A stretch of 26,657 nucleotides of DNA from JACNLC01 sp964607375 (GTDB lineage: Bacteria; Fidelibacterota; Marinisomatia; SCGC-AAA003-L08; JACNLC01), in contig CAZSJY010000025.1 of the NCBI GenBank assembly GCA_964607375.1, forward strand, positions 1 through 26,657, read 5' to 3'. Under the pieces are notes generated by a model. The model had not been told where the DNA came from and did not search any database. It worked only from the letters and a program-made list of their open reading frames with translations. Made by a program: the position numbers and the translations under genes. Positions 7,940 to 16,770 of the stretch are shown here, in pieces. Within the stretch, counting starts at the first letter, position 1; the number at the start of each line of letters is the position of its first letter.

Positions 7940-9250
7940 ATGACGAAAGAAGAAATTAACAAATTAAAAACAAATTTACCACCATTGGCAGAGCGGATTC
8001 GCCCGCAAACATTAGCTGATTTTATAGGGCAATCGTCTTTAATCAATGACAATAGTTTACTCACTCAGACACTAAAGAAAGACCAGTTATTTTCAATGAT
8101 ATTTTGGGGTCCTCCCGGCACAGGGAAAACAACTCTCGCTAAAATAATAGCACAAGAATCTAACGCTAAATTGTTTGCTATTTCAGCAGTATCATCTGGA
8201 GTTAAAGATGTGCGTAAAATAATAGCAACTGCAAAAGAATTGCTTCGACTCAATACCACTACTTTGTTGTTTATTGATGAAATCCATCGTTTTAGTAAAT
8301 CCCAACAGGATGCACTTTTACACGCTGTTGAAGATGGCTCAATTATTCTAATTGGTGCAACAACAGAAAATCCATCTTTTGAAGTTATTTCACCACTGTT
8401 GTCTCGTTGCAAAATTCTAACACTAAATTCTTTTACCGAGTATGAACTCCACAAAATACTAAACCGAGCAATAAAAGAAGATATAATCTTATCGCAGAAG
8501 TCCATAAAATTTGATGATGGGATGGAAGAGTTATTGATTCTATCATCAGGAGGTGATGCTCGCAAAATGTTAAATACTTTAGAGTTAGCTGTTTCGTTGC
8601 ATCAAGGTAAAAGTATCAAAATATCTCAAACAAATTTAGAGGAAGCACTCCAACAGAAAAATATCATCTACGACAAATCCGGTGATTATCATTACGATAC
8701 AATTTCAGCTTTTATTAAATCCGTGAGAGGTTCTGACCCAGATGCTTCGGTCTATTGGTTGGCAATTATGCTAGAAGCAGGTGAAAAACCCGAATTTATC
8801 GCTCGGAGACTCATTATTTTAGCATCAGAAGATATTGGAAATGCTGACCCTTACGCAGTGATGTTGGCAAATTCAGCAATGCAATCTGTGCATAGCGTTG
8901 GAATGCCAGAAAGCATGATAATACTCGGACAAGTTACTACTTATTTGGCAAGTGCACCAAAAAGTAATGCCGCAAATCAGGCGATACAATCTGCGATGGA
9001 TTTCGTTAAAAAATATGGTACTGATTCAGTTCCATTGCATTTGAGAAATGCTCCAACCAAATTGATGAAGGATCTGGATTATGGGAAAGGTTATCAATAC
9101 CCGCACTCAAAACCAGACCATTTTGTAAAAGAAAAATATTTCCCGGATTCGTTTGATTCGCTACCATCATTTTACAATCCGACCACACAAGGACGGGAGA
9201 AATTCCTTAAAGAGCGACTCATCAAATTATGGAAAGACCGTTTTAAATGA
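7940..9250 (+). CDS. rarA: Replication-associated recombination protein A (RarA/MgsA AAA+ ATPase)
   Basis: A 436-aa AAA+ ATPase of the RarA/WHIP/MgsA family, a relative of clamp loaders that acts at stalled replication forks and single-strand/double-strand junctions in the cytoplasm. Visible motifs: PPLAERIRPQTLADFIGQ (14-31), Walker A GPPGTGKT (57-64), Walker B LLFIDEIH (109-115), sensor 1 around GATTENPSFEV with the arginine-finger segment PLLSRC after it, sensor 2 in GGDARKMLN, and the C-terminal tetramerisation part with the family signature SVRGSDPDASVYWLA and ASEDIGNADP. Length and motif order are typical and nothing is missing. Its stop codon overlaps the ATG of the lptD-like gene (ATGA), so the two are co-transcribed and probably translationally coupled despite unrelated roles. 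Confidence 0.97.
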   Translation: MTKEEINKLKTNLPPLAERIRPQTLADFIGQSSLINDNSLLTQTLKKDQLFSMIFWGPPGTGKTTLAKIIAQESNAKLFAISAVSSGVKDVRKIIATAKELLRLNTTTLLFIDEIHRFSKSQQDALLHAVEDGSIILIGATTENPSFEVISPLLSRCKILTLNSFTEYELHKILNRAIKEDIILSQKSIKFDDGMEELLILSSGGDARKMLNTLELAVSLHQGKSIKISQTNLEEALQQKNIIYDKSGDYHYDTISAFIKSVRGSDPDASVYWLAIMLEAGEKPEFIARRLIILASEDIGNADPYAVMLANSAMQSVHSVGMPESMIILGQVTTYLASAPKSNAANQAIQSAMDFVKKYGTDSVPLHLRNAPTKLMKDLDYGKGYQYPHSKPDHFVKEKYFPDSFDSLPSFYNPTTQGREKFLKERLIKLWKDRFK

Positions 9251-12200
9251 GATTTTTCATAACCATTTTGATGTTGATATCAATCGCATTTTCAATCGAA
9301 GATGACAGATTACGAATTATCAATGCAGAAATTTTGGAGAACACAACCATAGACAATAAGTCAGTCCGGCAATTTCGCGGAAATGTGATTTTTCAGCGTG
9401 GCACAATGATGCTTTACACTGATGAAGCAACTCATTACCAAAATCTTGACGAGTTTCACCTTACTGGCTCTGTGAAGATGATAGATAAACTCGACACGCT
9501 CACTTGCAACAATCTAATTTATTTCAGTAAAGATATTAATTATTTGAAAGCTCTTGGTGATATTCGGTTTAGTCAAGATAAACGCATAATTTTCAGTGAT
9601 TCGTTATTTTATTGGACAGATCAAGATTCTGGCTTGGCAATGGGAAATGTGGAAATGTTTGAAGATGACAAAAATCTTGTTACGGAAATTTTCCGATATA
9701 ATGAAACAGATGGATTTCGTGGATTGTCATTTTCTGCAGAAAACAATACAAATTTTCGAGATGGAGATAGAGATATCAACGCATCGATTATTAGGTATAA
9801 TGATGACACTCAACAAATGATTTTGGATAAAAACTGCTCTGTTTCTGAAGAAAATCAAGAATTATCCGGAAACAAGATTAGCATCCAATATGCTGATAGC
9901 ATTTTACAACATATTACCGTTTCAGAAAACGCATCTGCACACCACGATTTAAGCGCTAAAATTCGTGAGAAATCAGAATTCCAAAATTTTAGAGATGCGA
10001 TGAATAGTTCTTCAATGTTTGCTGAATTTAACAACGACCGTATATCTAAACTACAACTTATAGGAATGGCTGAAACTATTTACAATGTTGTGGACGATTC
10101 ATTGCTGATTGGTGTTAATTCTACAACGGGTGATACCATTGTTATTTCGTTTGAAAATGAAGAAATGAACAGAATTGAGGTTACCGGTGGAGCGAGAGGG
10201 CAATTTATCCCTGAATCAGGTAACACTAAAGTGGATTCCACTGTTTCTTATCAAGCAGAATATTTGGATTATCACATCAACGAACAACTCACATATCTTG
10301 AAGAAAAAGCGATTGTAAGTTACCAAGATACACGGTTAACATCTGATTTTATTGAAGCAAATTGGAGTACAAACCTACTCACAGCCAAAGCAGTGGAAGA
10401 TGTATTCCCAACTGTCACCTCAGAATCTAACGAACCTATGAGTGGTGATTTTATGGAATTTGATTTACTCACTAAGCACGGGAGGGTAAATCAGGGTAAA
10501 ACTCGTTTTAACAATGGGAATTACTACGGTGATGAAATTTTTAGGGATGAACCCAATATTTACCACGTTGATGAGAGTGTGTACACTACTTGCGACAATG
10601 AAAATCCGCATTATTATTTTGGTAGCAACAAAATGAAAATGGTTTCCGGTGACCGAGTGGTTGCAAAACCGTTGGTTCTATTTATTCACGATATCCCAGT
10701 AGTTGGAATTCCGTTTGCGGTTTTCCCAAATAAAGGTGGTGGGCGGAGAAGTGGTTGGATTATGCCATCATTTGATGTAATTCGTGGTGCAACTTTGGTG
10801 AAAGGTTTGGGATATTTTTGGGCTCCAAACGATTATTGGGATGCTTTGGTAAAAGCCAATTTCCACGACCAAGCCGGTATAGATTTATATGGAAAACTTC
10901 GTTACGAAAAACGATATTCATTCACCGGTTCGTTGAGCTCAACTCTTCATAGAAAAGTGAATGCATCTGAAATTACTGACATATTTTCTGATTACAATCA
11001 AAGCTGGGACTTGAAGTGGCGACATACACACACGATCGATCCAACACAAAAATTTAGTGTGAACGCAACTTATGTTTCAAGCAGTTCAATGTATCAAGAT
11101 TATGGATGGGATCAAAATACTAGATTAACACAGAAAATTGAATCTCGCGCAAACTATTCAAAAAATTGGCCGGGAACAAAAAACTCAATGTCAGTGAGTT
11201 TATCTGATAGCTACGATTTGATGGCAATCGCAAAACTTCCTTCGGAAGTCAGTAAAGATTCCGGTGAAGTTTACATCGACAGAACTCAAACACTTCCAAG
11301 TGTGAATTTCAATCATGGACAAACACAGATATTTGGTGGTGGTAAAAAATCGAAATGGTATAATTCCATTTACGCATCAATGTCTAGTAATTATACCGCT
11401 CAACGAAAAATTGGTTTAATAGCAGAAAATGACTCCTCTTGGAGTGATAGTCGAGATTACCAACGAAATGAAAAAATCACTCATTCATTTTCATTGTCAT
11501 CACCGCAAACTTTATTTGGTTGGTTAACATTGAATCACCGATTGAGTTTAAAAGAAGAATGGATTTTCAAATATCGAGAAGCTGAAATTGATGAGGATGG
11601 TTTTTTTGCAAGAGATAATAACGATATAATTAAATATTCTGAAATTGAACGATTTATTCCACGACATAGTGGTTCGGCATCTATTTCTGCAAGCACCAAA
11701 TTACATGGAATTTTTCCAGTATCTATCGGAAACCTAGAAGCACTTCGACATGTGATCTCTCCCAGTATTGGGATATCTTGGAGACCGGATCTATCCAAAC
11801 CAATTTTAGGTTACGATTTAGGATATTTCCAAAAAGATGATAATGGTGAATTATTTGATAAATTTGCCGGTTCAATGATTGGTTCAACATCCAAATCTGA
11901 ACAGCAATCCATAAACTTTGGACTTAATAATGTATTTCAAGCAAAAGTAAAATCGGGTGATGGTTACAAAAAGGTTGACTTTTTAAATTGGTCGCTAAAT
12001 TCCGGCTATAATGCTGTTGCTGATAGTCTTAAATTTTCTACTATTCGGTCTTCAATTAGGACGAATATACCAGGTGGATTAAAGCTAGATGTTTCAATGA
12101 CTCACGACCCATATAGTCTCAAACCGGACACATTAGGAAACTACAAACGAATGGATGAGTTATTGACTTTCCCAAGGATGACATCAATGAGTGCTTCAAC

Positions 12201-12678
12201 AAGTCTGAAATTAAAAGGTGGTCGGTTTATGGGATTTACTCAAGTCCAACCCGATACAACAGACGATTTACTTGAAGAAACTGATGACGATTTAACAATC
12301 ACAGAAGATAATTTTGAGCCAGTTATTTCTGAAGGTAACCTTTGGGAAGCATCATTAAGTTTGCGATATTCGTTATCTCAAAGCATTGCTGGCAATGAAG
12401 TAATTGACAATGAAACATTTTGGGCAAATCTCGGATTGAATGTTCAAGTAACAGAAAATTGGAAATTGAGATACAGCACTCGCTTTGATTTAGTGGAAAA
12501 AGAGATGGTCAGTCACAGCTTTGATTTTTATCGCCCACTTCATTGTTGGGAATTTAGTTTTAGATGGACACCATCCGGTGCTGGACAAGGATTCTTCCTC
12601 AAAATCAATATTAAGAATTCAGATCTAAAAGATATCAAACTTGAATCTCGTGGTGGCAAGAGTTTTTGGAGGCTTTAG
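9247..12678 (+). CDS. lptD: LptD-like LPS-assembly outer-membrane protein with extended OstA/LptA-like N-terminus
   Basis: An 1143-aa exported protein (signal peptide about 1-16). Residues about 20-430 are repeated LptA/OstA beta-jellyroll strands (VRQFRGNVIFQRG, LTGSVKMID, ALGDIRFSQD, VEVTGGARG-type segments). The rest is the large barrel, opening with the LptD hallmark YTTCDNENPHYYF, then KPLVLFIHDIPVVGIPF and FPNKGGGRRSGWI, and closing with HCWEFSFRW near 1100. LptD forms the outer-membrane exit of the Lpt bridge and inserts LPS into the outer leaflet. There are four cysteines (87, 197, 449, 1100): two in the N-domain, one at the barrel entry and one near the C-terminus. That count matches E. 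coli LptD, although spacing differs. An acidic insertion (about 1005-1025, ETDDDLTITEDN) lies in the barrel. The start overlaps the rarA stop. Confidence 0.88.
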   Translation: MRFFITILMLISIAFSIEDDRLRIINAEILENTTIDNKSVRQFRGNVIFQRGTMMLYTDEATHYQNLDEFHLTGSVKMIDKLDTLTCNNLIYFSKDINYLKALGDIRFSQDKRIIFSDSLFYWTDQDSGLAMGNVEMFEDDKNLVTEIFRYNETDGFRGLSFSAENNTNFRDGDRDINASIIRYNDDTQQMILDKNCSVSEENQELSGNKISIQYADSILQHITVSENASAHHDLSAKIREKSEFQNFRDAMNSSSMFAEFNNDRISKLQLIGMAETIYNVVDDSLLIGVNSTTGDTIVISFENEEMNRIEVTGGARGQFIPESGNTKVDSTVSYQAEYLDYHINEQLTYLEEKAIVSYQDTRLTSDFIEANWSTNLLTAKAVEDVFPTVTSESNEPMSGDFMEFDLLTKHGRVNQGKTRFNNGNYYGDEIFRDEPNIYHVDESVYTTCDNENPHYYFGSNKMKMVSGDRVVAKPLVLFIHDIPVVGIPFAVFPNKGGGRRSGWIMPSFDVIRGATLVKGLGYFWAPNDYWDALVKANFHDQAGIDLYGKLRYEKRYSFTGSLSSTLHRKVNASEITDIFSDYNQSWDLKWRHTHTIDPTQKFSVNATYVSSSSMYQDYGWDQNTRLTQKIESRANYSKNWPGTKNSMSVSLSDSYDLMAIAKLPSEVSKDSGEVYIDRTQTLPSVNFNHGQTQIFGGGKKSKWYNSIYASMSSNYTAQRKIGLIAENDSSWSDSRDYQRNEKITHSFSLSSPQTLFGWLTLNHRLSLKEEWIFKYREAEIDEDGFFARDNNDIIKYSEIERFIPRHSGSASISASTKLHGIFPVSIGNLEALRHVISPSIGISWRPDLSKPILGYDLGYFQKDDNGELFDKFAGSMIGSTSKSEQQSINFGLNNVFQAKVKSGDGYKKVDFLNWSLNSGYNAVADSLKFSTIRSSIRTNIPGGLKLDVSMTHDPYSLKPDTLGNYKRMDELLTFPRMTSMSASTSLKLKGGRFMGFTQVQPDTTDDLLEETDDDLTITEDNFEPVISEGNLWEASLSLRYSLSQSIAGNEVIDNETFWANLGLNVQVTENWKLRYSTRFDLVEKEMVSHSFDFYRPLHCWEFSFRWTPSGAGQGFFLKINIKNSDLKDIKLESRGGKSFWRL

Positions 12679-12846
12679 AGAGAGATGGTGAAGGTGAGAG
12701 TAGGGAAAAATACGACTTATGCCAAGGTTGTTTAAAATATAAATCTTAACCGTTATTTCTGTAATTCATCAGTTCAAACCATAGAATTATCTCTTGGTTA
12801 TTTCTTTGAGTATTATTTAACTTTTATCAATTAATTTGGTTATGAT

Positions 12847-13155
12847 TTGAGAATTTTGAATTTAATTTTATCATTGTATGTATTGTTTTTAGTAATGACA
12901 CCCTGTTGCATAGAAATTGATTGCGAATACGGTTTAAGTGATGAAAAGACTGAACAACATTTGCCTGAACATACCGACGATACTTGTGATGAATGTCCAC
13001 CATTTTCATTTTGTGAAAACTGTTCTGGATTTATTACTATGCAAAATGATCCTTATAATGTTATTATTAATTTGGAGACTTTGGTACCCATTATCCAATC
13101 CCCTTTCAGTAAATTACTCGTTCCAAGGATCTGGCGCCCACCAGTATTGAGTTAG
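12847..13155 (+). CDS. Small exported Cys-rich protein, DUF6660-like, upstream of a TonB receptor
   Basis: A 102-aa protein starting at TTG (no in-frame ATG is available; the ATG at 12842 runs straight into a stop). A hydrophobic segment (residues 4-18) ends at TPCC, so it is either exported or lipidated at Cys20/21. The mature part is acidic and carries Cys20, 21, 26, 47, 50, 56 and 59, with two CxxC pairs (CDEC, CENC) and His38/His42. It ends in WRPPVLS, very like the IWQPPKLS tail I associate with DUF6660 proteins of Bacteroidota, which sit just upstream of TonB-dependent receptors. The spaced Cys/His suggest metal binding or a disulfide-stabilised fold. It is 81 bases from the receptor start and probably in its operon. 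Function is inferred only from context. Confidence 0.7.
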   Translation: MRILNLILSLYVLFLVMTPCCIEIDCEYGLSDEKTEQHLPEHTDDTCDECPPFSFCENCSGFITMQNDPYNVIINLETLVPIIQSPFSKLLVPRIWRPPVLS

Positions 13156-13174
13156 TGCTATAAATGTTAGATAA

Positions 13175-13200
13175 TGTTTGCATTTAAACTTTTGCAAACA
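13175..13200 (+). other. Intercistronic hairpin between the small Cys protein and the TonB receptor
   Basis: An 8-bp perfect inverted repeat TGTTTGCA / TGCAAACA encloses a 10-base loop. It lies 20 bases after the small gene's stop and 36 bases before the receptor ATG. No U-tract follows, so it is not a strong terminator. It could be an mRNA-stability or processing element, or an operator. Confidence 0.4.
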
Positions 13201-13236
13201 GTTTAGTTGTTAACTCAAACACAAAAGGATTATATC

Positions 13237-15408
13237 ATGAAATATTTCATATTTTTGCTATTACTTTCTACAAATTTGTCTTTTAGTTGGTCTCAAAATG
13301 TCTTTAAAGCTCGTATTCTAGATGATGAAGAAAAACCACTATTTGGTGCAAATGTTATGGTAATGAACACTAATAATGGATCAAGTTCTGCAATAAACGG
13401 ATTTGTTGAAATTAGAAACATACCCAATGGAAAGCAACAAATCAACATAACATACATAGGATATAAAGATAAACAGATTTTCTTAGAATTTCCTATGTTG
13501 TCGAACAAGCCTATACATATTTTGTTACACCCCAAAACAGAAGAAATGGATCAAATAATTGTTACCAGTTTACGGTCCAGTCGTACGATTATTGATACTC
13601 CTACTAGGATTGAAGCTATTTCTGGTGAAGAACTTGATGAAAAAGCTAATATGAAACCCGGAAGTATTCGAATGCTCCTATACGAAAGCACAGGGATCCA
13701 AACACAACAAACTTCTGCTGTTTCGTTCAATTCTAGTATTAGAATTCAAGGTTTGGATGGAAAGTATACACAAATTCTAAAAGATGGTTTTCCACTTTAT
13801 GGAAATTTCTCAGGAGGATTAAGCTTGCTTCAAATTCCTCCATTAGACTTACAACAAGTGGAAGTAATTAAAGGAGCATCCTCTACTCTATATGGAGGTG
13901 ATGCAATTGCAGGGATGGTAAATCTAATTTCCAAAAAACCAACAGATCGAAAGCAATTAAAATTTTTGTTAAATAGTACTTCTGCAAAAGGTTTGGATGC
14001 CAGCTGTTTCTATGCAAAGAAACATAATATTTTTGGTACAACAATGTTCTTAGCTTATAATTTAGGTTCAGCATATGATCCTAACAATATTGGATTTACA
14101 GCGTTGCCAAAATTTAGTCGGGTTACCTTTAATCCCAAATTGTATTACTATTTTAACAAATTAATTACTATTAACTTTGGTGTTAATGGTACTTTCGAAG
14201 ATCGAATTGGTGGTGATGTAGATTATATTCTAGGCGACAAGAGTAACTCTTCTTCCTACTTCGAAAATAACATTACAAAACGCATTAGTACTCAGATCGG
14301 TTATGAACACAAAATAGATGAAAATGTGAAGCTTTCAGCAAAAAACATTGTAAGTTATTACGATAGAGTTATTGAAATTCCTGGTCATAAATTTGGTGGC
14401 AAACAGTTATCTACCTTTACAGAAATTTACTCAAGTAAAAAGAAACAAAATTTCCATTGGGTTACTGGCTTAAGTATATGGTCTGATCGATTTACACAAG
14501 ATTTCCCTCTTGAAGATAATGTTTTGGATTACCTCCATACTGCTTTTGGAGGATTTGCTCAAAATACTTGGTTTGCATCAAACAAAATTAGTTTAGAAAC
14601 TGGTTTGAGGATTGATCACCAAAACGAATATGGGAATTTTGTTTTACCAAGATTTGCTGTACTTATGAAAGCAACTCCTAAGCTTGCCATTCGATTTGGG
14701 ATTGGTGAGGGATATAAAACACCAACAACTTTCACTGAAGATGCTGAAAAAGTTCATTTTAAAAACATTAAACCAATCGATCCAAGCACTTCAAGTGCTG
14801 AGGAATCTGTAGGAATAAATGTTGATGTAAATTATCGTACAACCTTCTGGGATGAAGCAACATTCAGTATTAATACATTATTGTTTCATACAAAGATTAA
14901 TAAACCAATGCACTTCAGTTTTGATGAATCCGAGGAATCGTATACATTTAACCAATCTAGTGGATTTATTAGTACATCAGGCATAGAAACAAATATAAAA
15001 TTAACCTACAATCACTTCAAGCTCTTTATTGGTTATACTTTTGCAGATGTTCAGCATCACCTAAATGGAAACATTTCAGAAGCCCCTTTGGTGGCGAAAC
15101 ATCGGCTAAACAATGTATTAATTTATGAAGTTCATGATAATGTAAGAATTGGTTTGGAAGGTTATTATTATGGTAAACAAAAACTTGAAGATAACAGTTT
15201 CAGTGAAGATTATTGGATATTCGGTTTGATGATAGAAAAATACTGGGATAAGTTTTCATTGTTTTTAAATTTTGAAAATTTCACCGATACTCGTCAAACA
15301 AAGTTTGGAGACATTTATTCTGGGTCTATTTCTGAACCCACTTTTTTAGATATTTGGGCACCGCTTGATGGCTTTGTAATAAATGGCGGGATTAAAATCA
15401 ATCTCTGA
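13237..15408 (+). CDS. TonB-dependent receptor, siderophore/metal-uptake type
   Basis: About 723 aa from the ATG at 13237, chosen because AAAAGGA lies seven bases upstream and the signal peptide MKYFIFLLLLSTNLSF begins there. The longer TTG start at 13207 adds a polar leader. Domains: a CarboxypepD_reg-like Ig domain (about 20-105; FKARILDDEEKPLFGANVMV, YIGYKD), a plug (about 110-245; IIVTSLRSSRTIIDTPTRIE, IRIQGLDGKYTQILKDG, VEVIKGASSTLYGGDAIAG, VNLISKKP) and a barrel with RFGIGEGYKTPT in the middle and FTDTRQTKFGD near the end. The plug and barrel signatures resemble FepA/BtuB/HmuR-like receptors rather than SusC. With the Cys-rich partner upstream, a metal or metal-chelate ligand is likely but not shown. 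A bidirectional terminator follows 62 bases downstream. Confidence 0.93.
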   Translation: MKYFIFLLLLSTNLSFSWSQNVFKARILDDEEKPLFGANVMVMNTNNGSSSAINGFVEIRNIPNGKQQINITYIGYKDKQIFLEFPMLSNKPIHILLHPKTEEMDQIIVTSLRSSRTIIDTPTRIEAISGEELDEKANMKPGSIRMLLYESTGIQTQQTSAVSFNSSIRIQGLDGKYTQILKDGFPLYGNFSGGLSLLQIPPLDLQQVEVIKGASSTLYGGDAIAGMVNLISKKPTDRKQLKFLLNSTSAKGLDASCFYAKKHNIFGTTMFLAYNLGSAYDPNNIGFTALPKFSRVTFNPKLYYYFNKLITINFGVNGTFEDRIGGDVDYILGDKSNSSSYFENNITKRISTQIGYEHKIDENVKLSAKNIVSYYDRVIEIPGHKFGGKQLSTFTEIYSSKKKQNFHWVTGLSIWSDRFTQDFPLEDNVLDYLHTAFGGFAQNTWFASNKISLETGLRIDHQNEYGNFVLPRFAVLMKATPKLAIRFGIGEGYKTPTTFTEDAEKVHFKNIKPIDPSTSSAEESVGINVDVNYRTTFWDEATFSINTLLFHTKINKPMHFSFDESEESYTFNQSSGFISTSGIETNIKLTYNHFKLFIGYTFADVQHHLNGNISEAPLVAKHRLNNVLIYEVHDNVRIGLEGYYYGKQKLEDNSFSEDYWIFGLMIEKYWDKFSLFLNFENFTDTRQTKFGDIYSGSISEPTFLDIWAPLDGFVINGGIKINL

Positions 15409-15470
15409 AAACTATAGGCGAATCTGTTTAAATTTTCTAACAGAAATGAAAATAGAAAGTACAGGATTAT

Positions 15471-15498
15471 AAAAAGCCGTTATCTGTAACGGCTTTTT
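15471..15498. terminator. Bidirectional intrinsic terminator between convergent operons
   Basis: A perfect 12-bp stem AAAAAGCCGTTA / TAACGGCTTTTT with a four-base loop (TCTG). A-runs and T-runs on opposite flanks make it work on both strands. It ends the TonB receptor gene on the plus strand and, 18 bases past the stop of the minus-strand gene, the convergent envelope operon. Confidence 0.92.
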
Positions 15499-15515
15499 CC
15501 TTTTTCATCTTTTCA

Positions 15516-16766
15516 TTAAGTTTTTCTTTCCTTCTTTCTCGCTGCAGGGAAGAGGACATTATTTAGAATTAAGCGATAGCCGGGTGAATTTCTATGTAAC
15601 GACAAATCCGTTGGAGGATCTCCAACAAAATGCCTATAATCTTCCGGGTCGTGACCACCCAAAAATGTGTAAGTTCCTTTACCAACATTCCCGTGAATGT
15701 ATTTAACAATGTCGGTATTTTCTACTTCTGCCATAATCACAACGCTTTTCTTTAAAGTTTGACGATTGTAAGCTGTGGTTTGTCCCATAAATCCGTTTAT
15801 TACTCCAACATGATCTTGAGTTAACATTGTTGGCACCGGATCCCATTTTGCTGAAAATTCAAAAAGTGTAAAATAATCCGCTTCAGCTCCGTGAGTTACC
15901 GGTTTGTGGCTTGGTGGAATATCAATTGTAGAATATTCGTAAACCATTGGATCTGTGTAAAGTTGATAGTTTTCAAAAGCAAACGACGCACCAAAATTCA
16001 ATTTGGATTGATACCCTGGATCTACAGGAGTTCCATCGTAAACTGAAGCAACAATATCCACATTTTCTGATGCGAGGGAAATATCGAAAGAATCAGTTGC
16101 TGAGCACATCGCAAACAGGAAACCACCTCCTAAAGTATAATCTCTAATTTTGCGAGCAACTACTTTTTTTAGTGCTGGAACTGAAGCAAATCCGTGTTGT
16201 TGGGCAGTCATCTCAAAATCTGCCTTTTGCTTTTGATACCAAGCTGCATTCCGATAGCTTCGGTGGAATTTTCCATATTGCCCAGTAAAATCTTCGTGGT
16301 GTAAATGAAGCCAATCGTAATCTTCTAATTTACCAATAAGAACTTCATGATCAAAAATAACATCATATTCAATTTCTGCATAGGTTAAAGCAAGTGTTAC
16401 AGCATCATCCCATGGTTGTAAATCAGGTGGAGAATACACAGCGATATCAGGTGATTTTTCGAGCAAAACGATATCCATATTATTTTGGTCAATTTCTCCG
16501 TAAATAGTTCCTAGTTGAGATGCATCAACCAATTCATAACTAACATCTCTAAGTTTGCATTCTCGGATAATCATTGGATAATTATCAACCAAAAATGAAC
16601 CACCTCTGTAGTTAAGTAACCATTCAACATTGATATCTTTTTTCAAAGTCCAAAATGCGATACCATACGATTTTAAATGGTCAGTTTGTGAGATATCCAT
16701 CGGGATAAGAACCTTCTGTCCAAATATTAAAGATACAAATGCAATTAATGTGATTATTTTTTTCAT
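15516..16766 (-). CDS. Exported protein of the family commonly mislabelled 'asparagine synthetase B'
   Basis: A 416-aa protein with a signal peptide (1-16, MKKIITLIAFVSLIFG), hence periplasmic or exported. I recognise the LIPMD.SQTDHLK.YGI.FWTL start (20-41), VEWLLNYRGGSFL (47-59) and WLHLHHEDFTGQYGKF (152-167) from Bacteroidota proteins annotated 'asparagine synthetase B'. That name is not supported: the export signal rules out an N-terminal nucleophile Cys, and there is no SGGxDS PP-loop. The region 104-230 looks like a Rossmann/GATase1-type fold (IAVYSP, GGGFLFAMCSATDSFD at 213-228 with Cys221 at an elbow-like turn). A C-terminal GHDPEDYRHFVGDPP...GYRLILNNVLF closes it. It is the last gene of a four-gene operon, four bases after the TPR gene, and appears distantly related to the first gene (DUF4159). 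Activity is unknown. Confidence 0.8.
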   Translation of the reverse strand: MKKIITLIAFVSLIFGQKVLIPMDISQTDHLKSYGIAFWTLKKDINVEWLLNYRGGSFLVDNYPMIIRECKLRDVSYELVDASQLGTIYGEIDQNNMDIVLLEKSPDIAVYSPPDLQPWDDAVTLALTYAEIEYDVIFDHEVLIGKLEDYDWLHLHHEDFTGQYGKFHRSYRNAAWYQKQKADFEMTAQQHGFASVPALKKVVARKIRDYTLGGGFLFAMCSATDSFDISLASENVDIVASVYDGTPVDPGYQSKLNFGASFAFENYQLYTDPMVYEYSTIDIPPSHKPVTHGAEADYFTLFEFSAKWDPVPTMLTQDHVGVINGFMGQTTAYNRQTLKKSVVIMAEVENTDIVKYIHGNVGKGTYTFLGGHDPEDYRHFVGDPPTDLSLHRNSPGYRLILNNVLFPAARKKERKT

Positions 16767-16770
16767 AAGA

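Noticed and set aside
13207..13236. TTG start for the second TonB receptor
   Set aside because: The ATG at 13237 has AAAAGGA at good spacing and a proper signal peptide; the extension does not.
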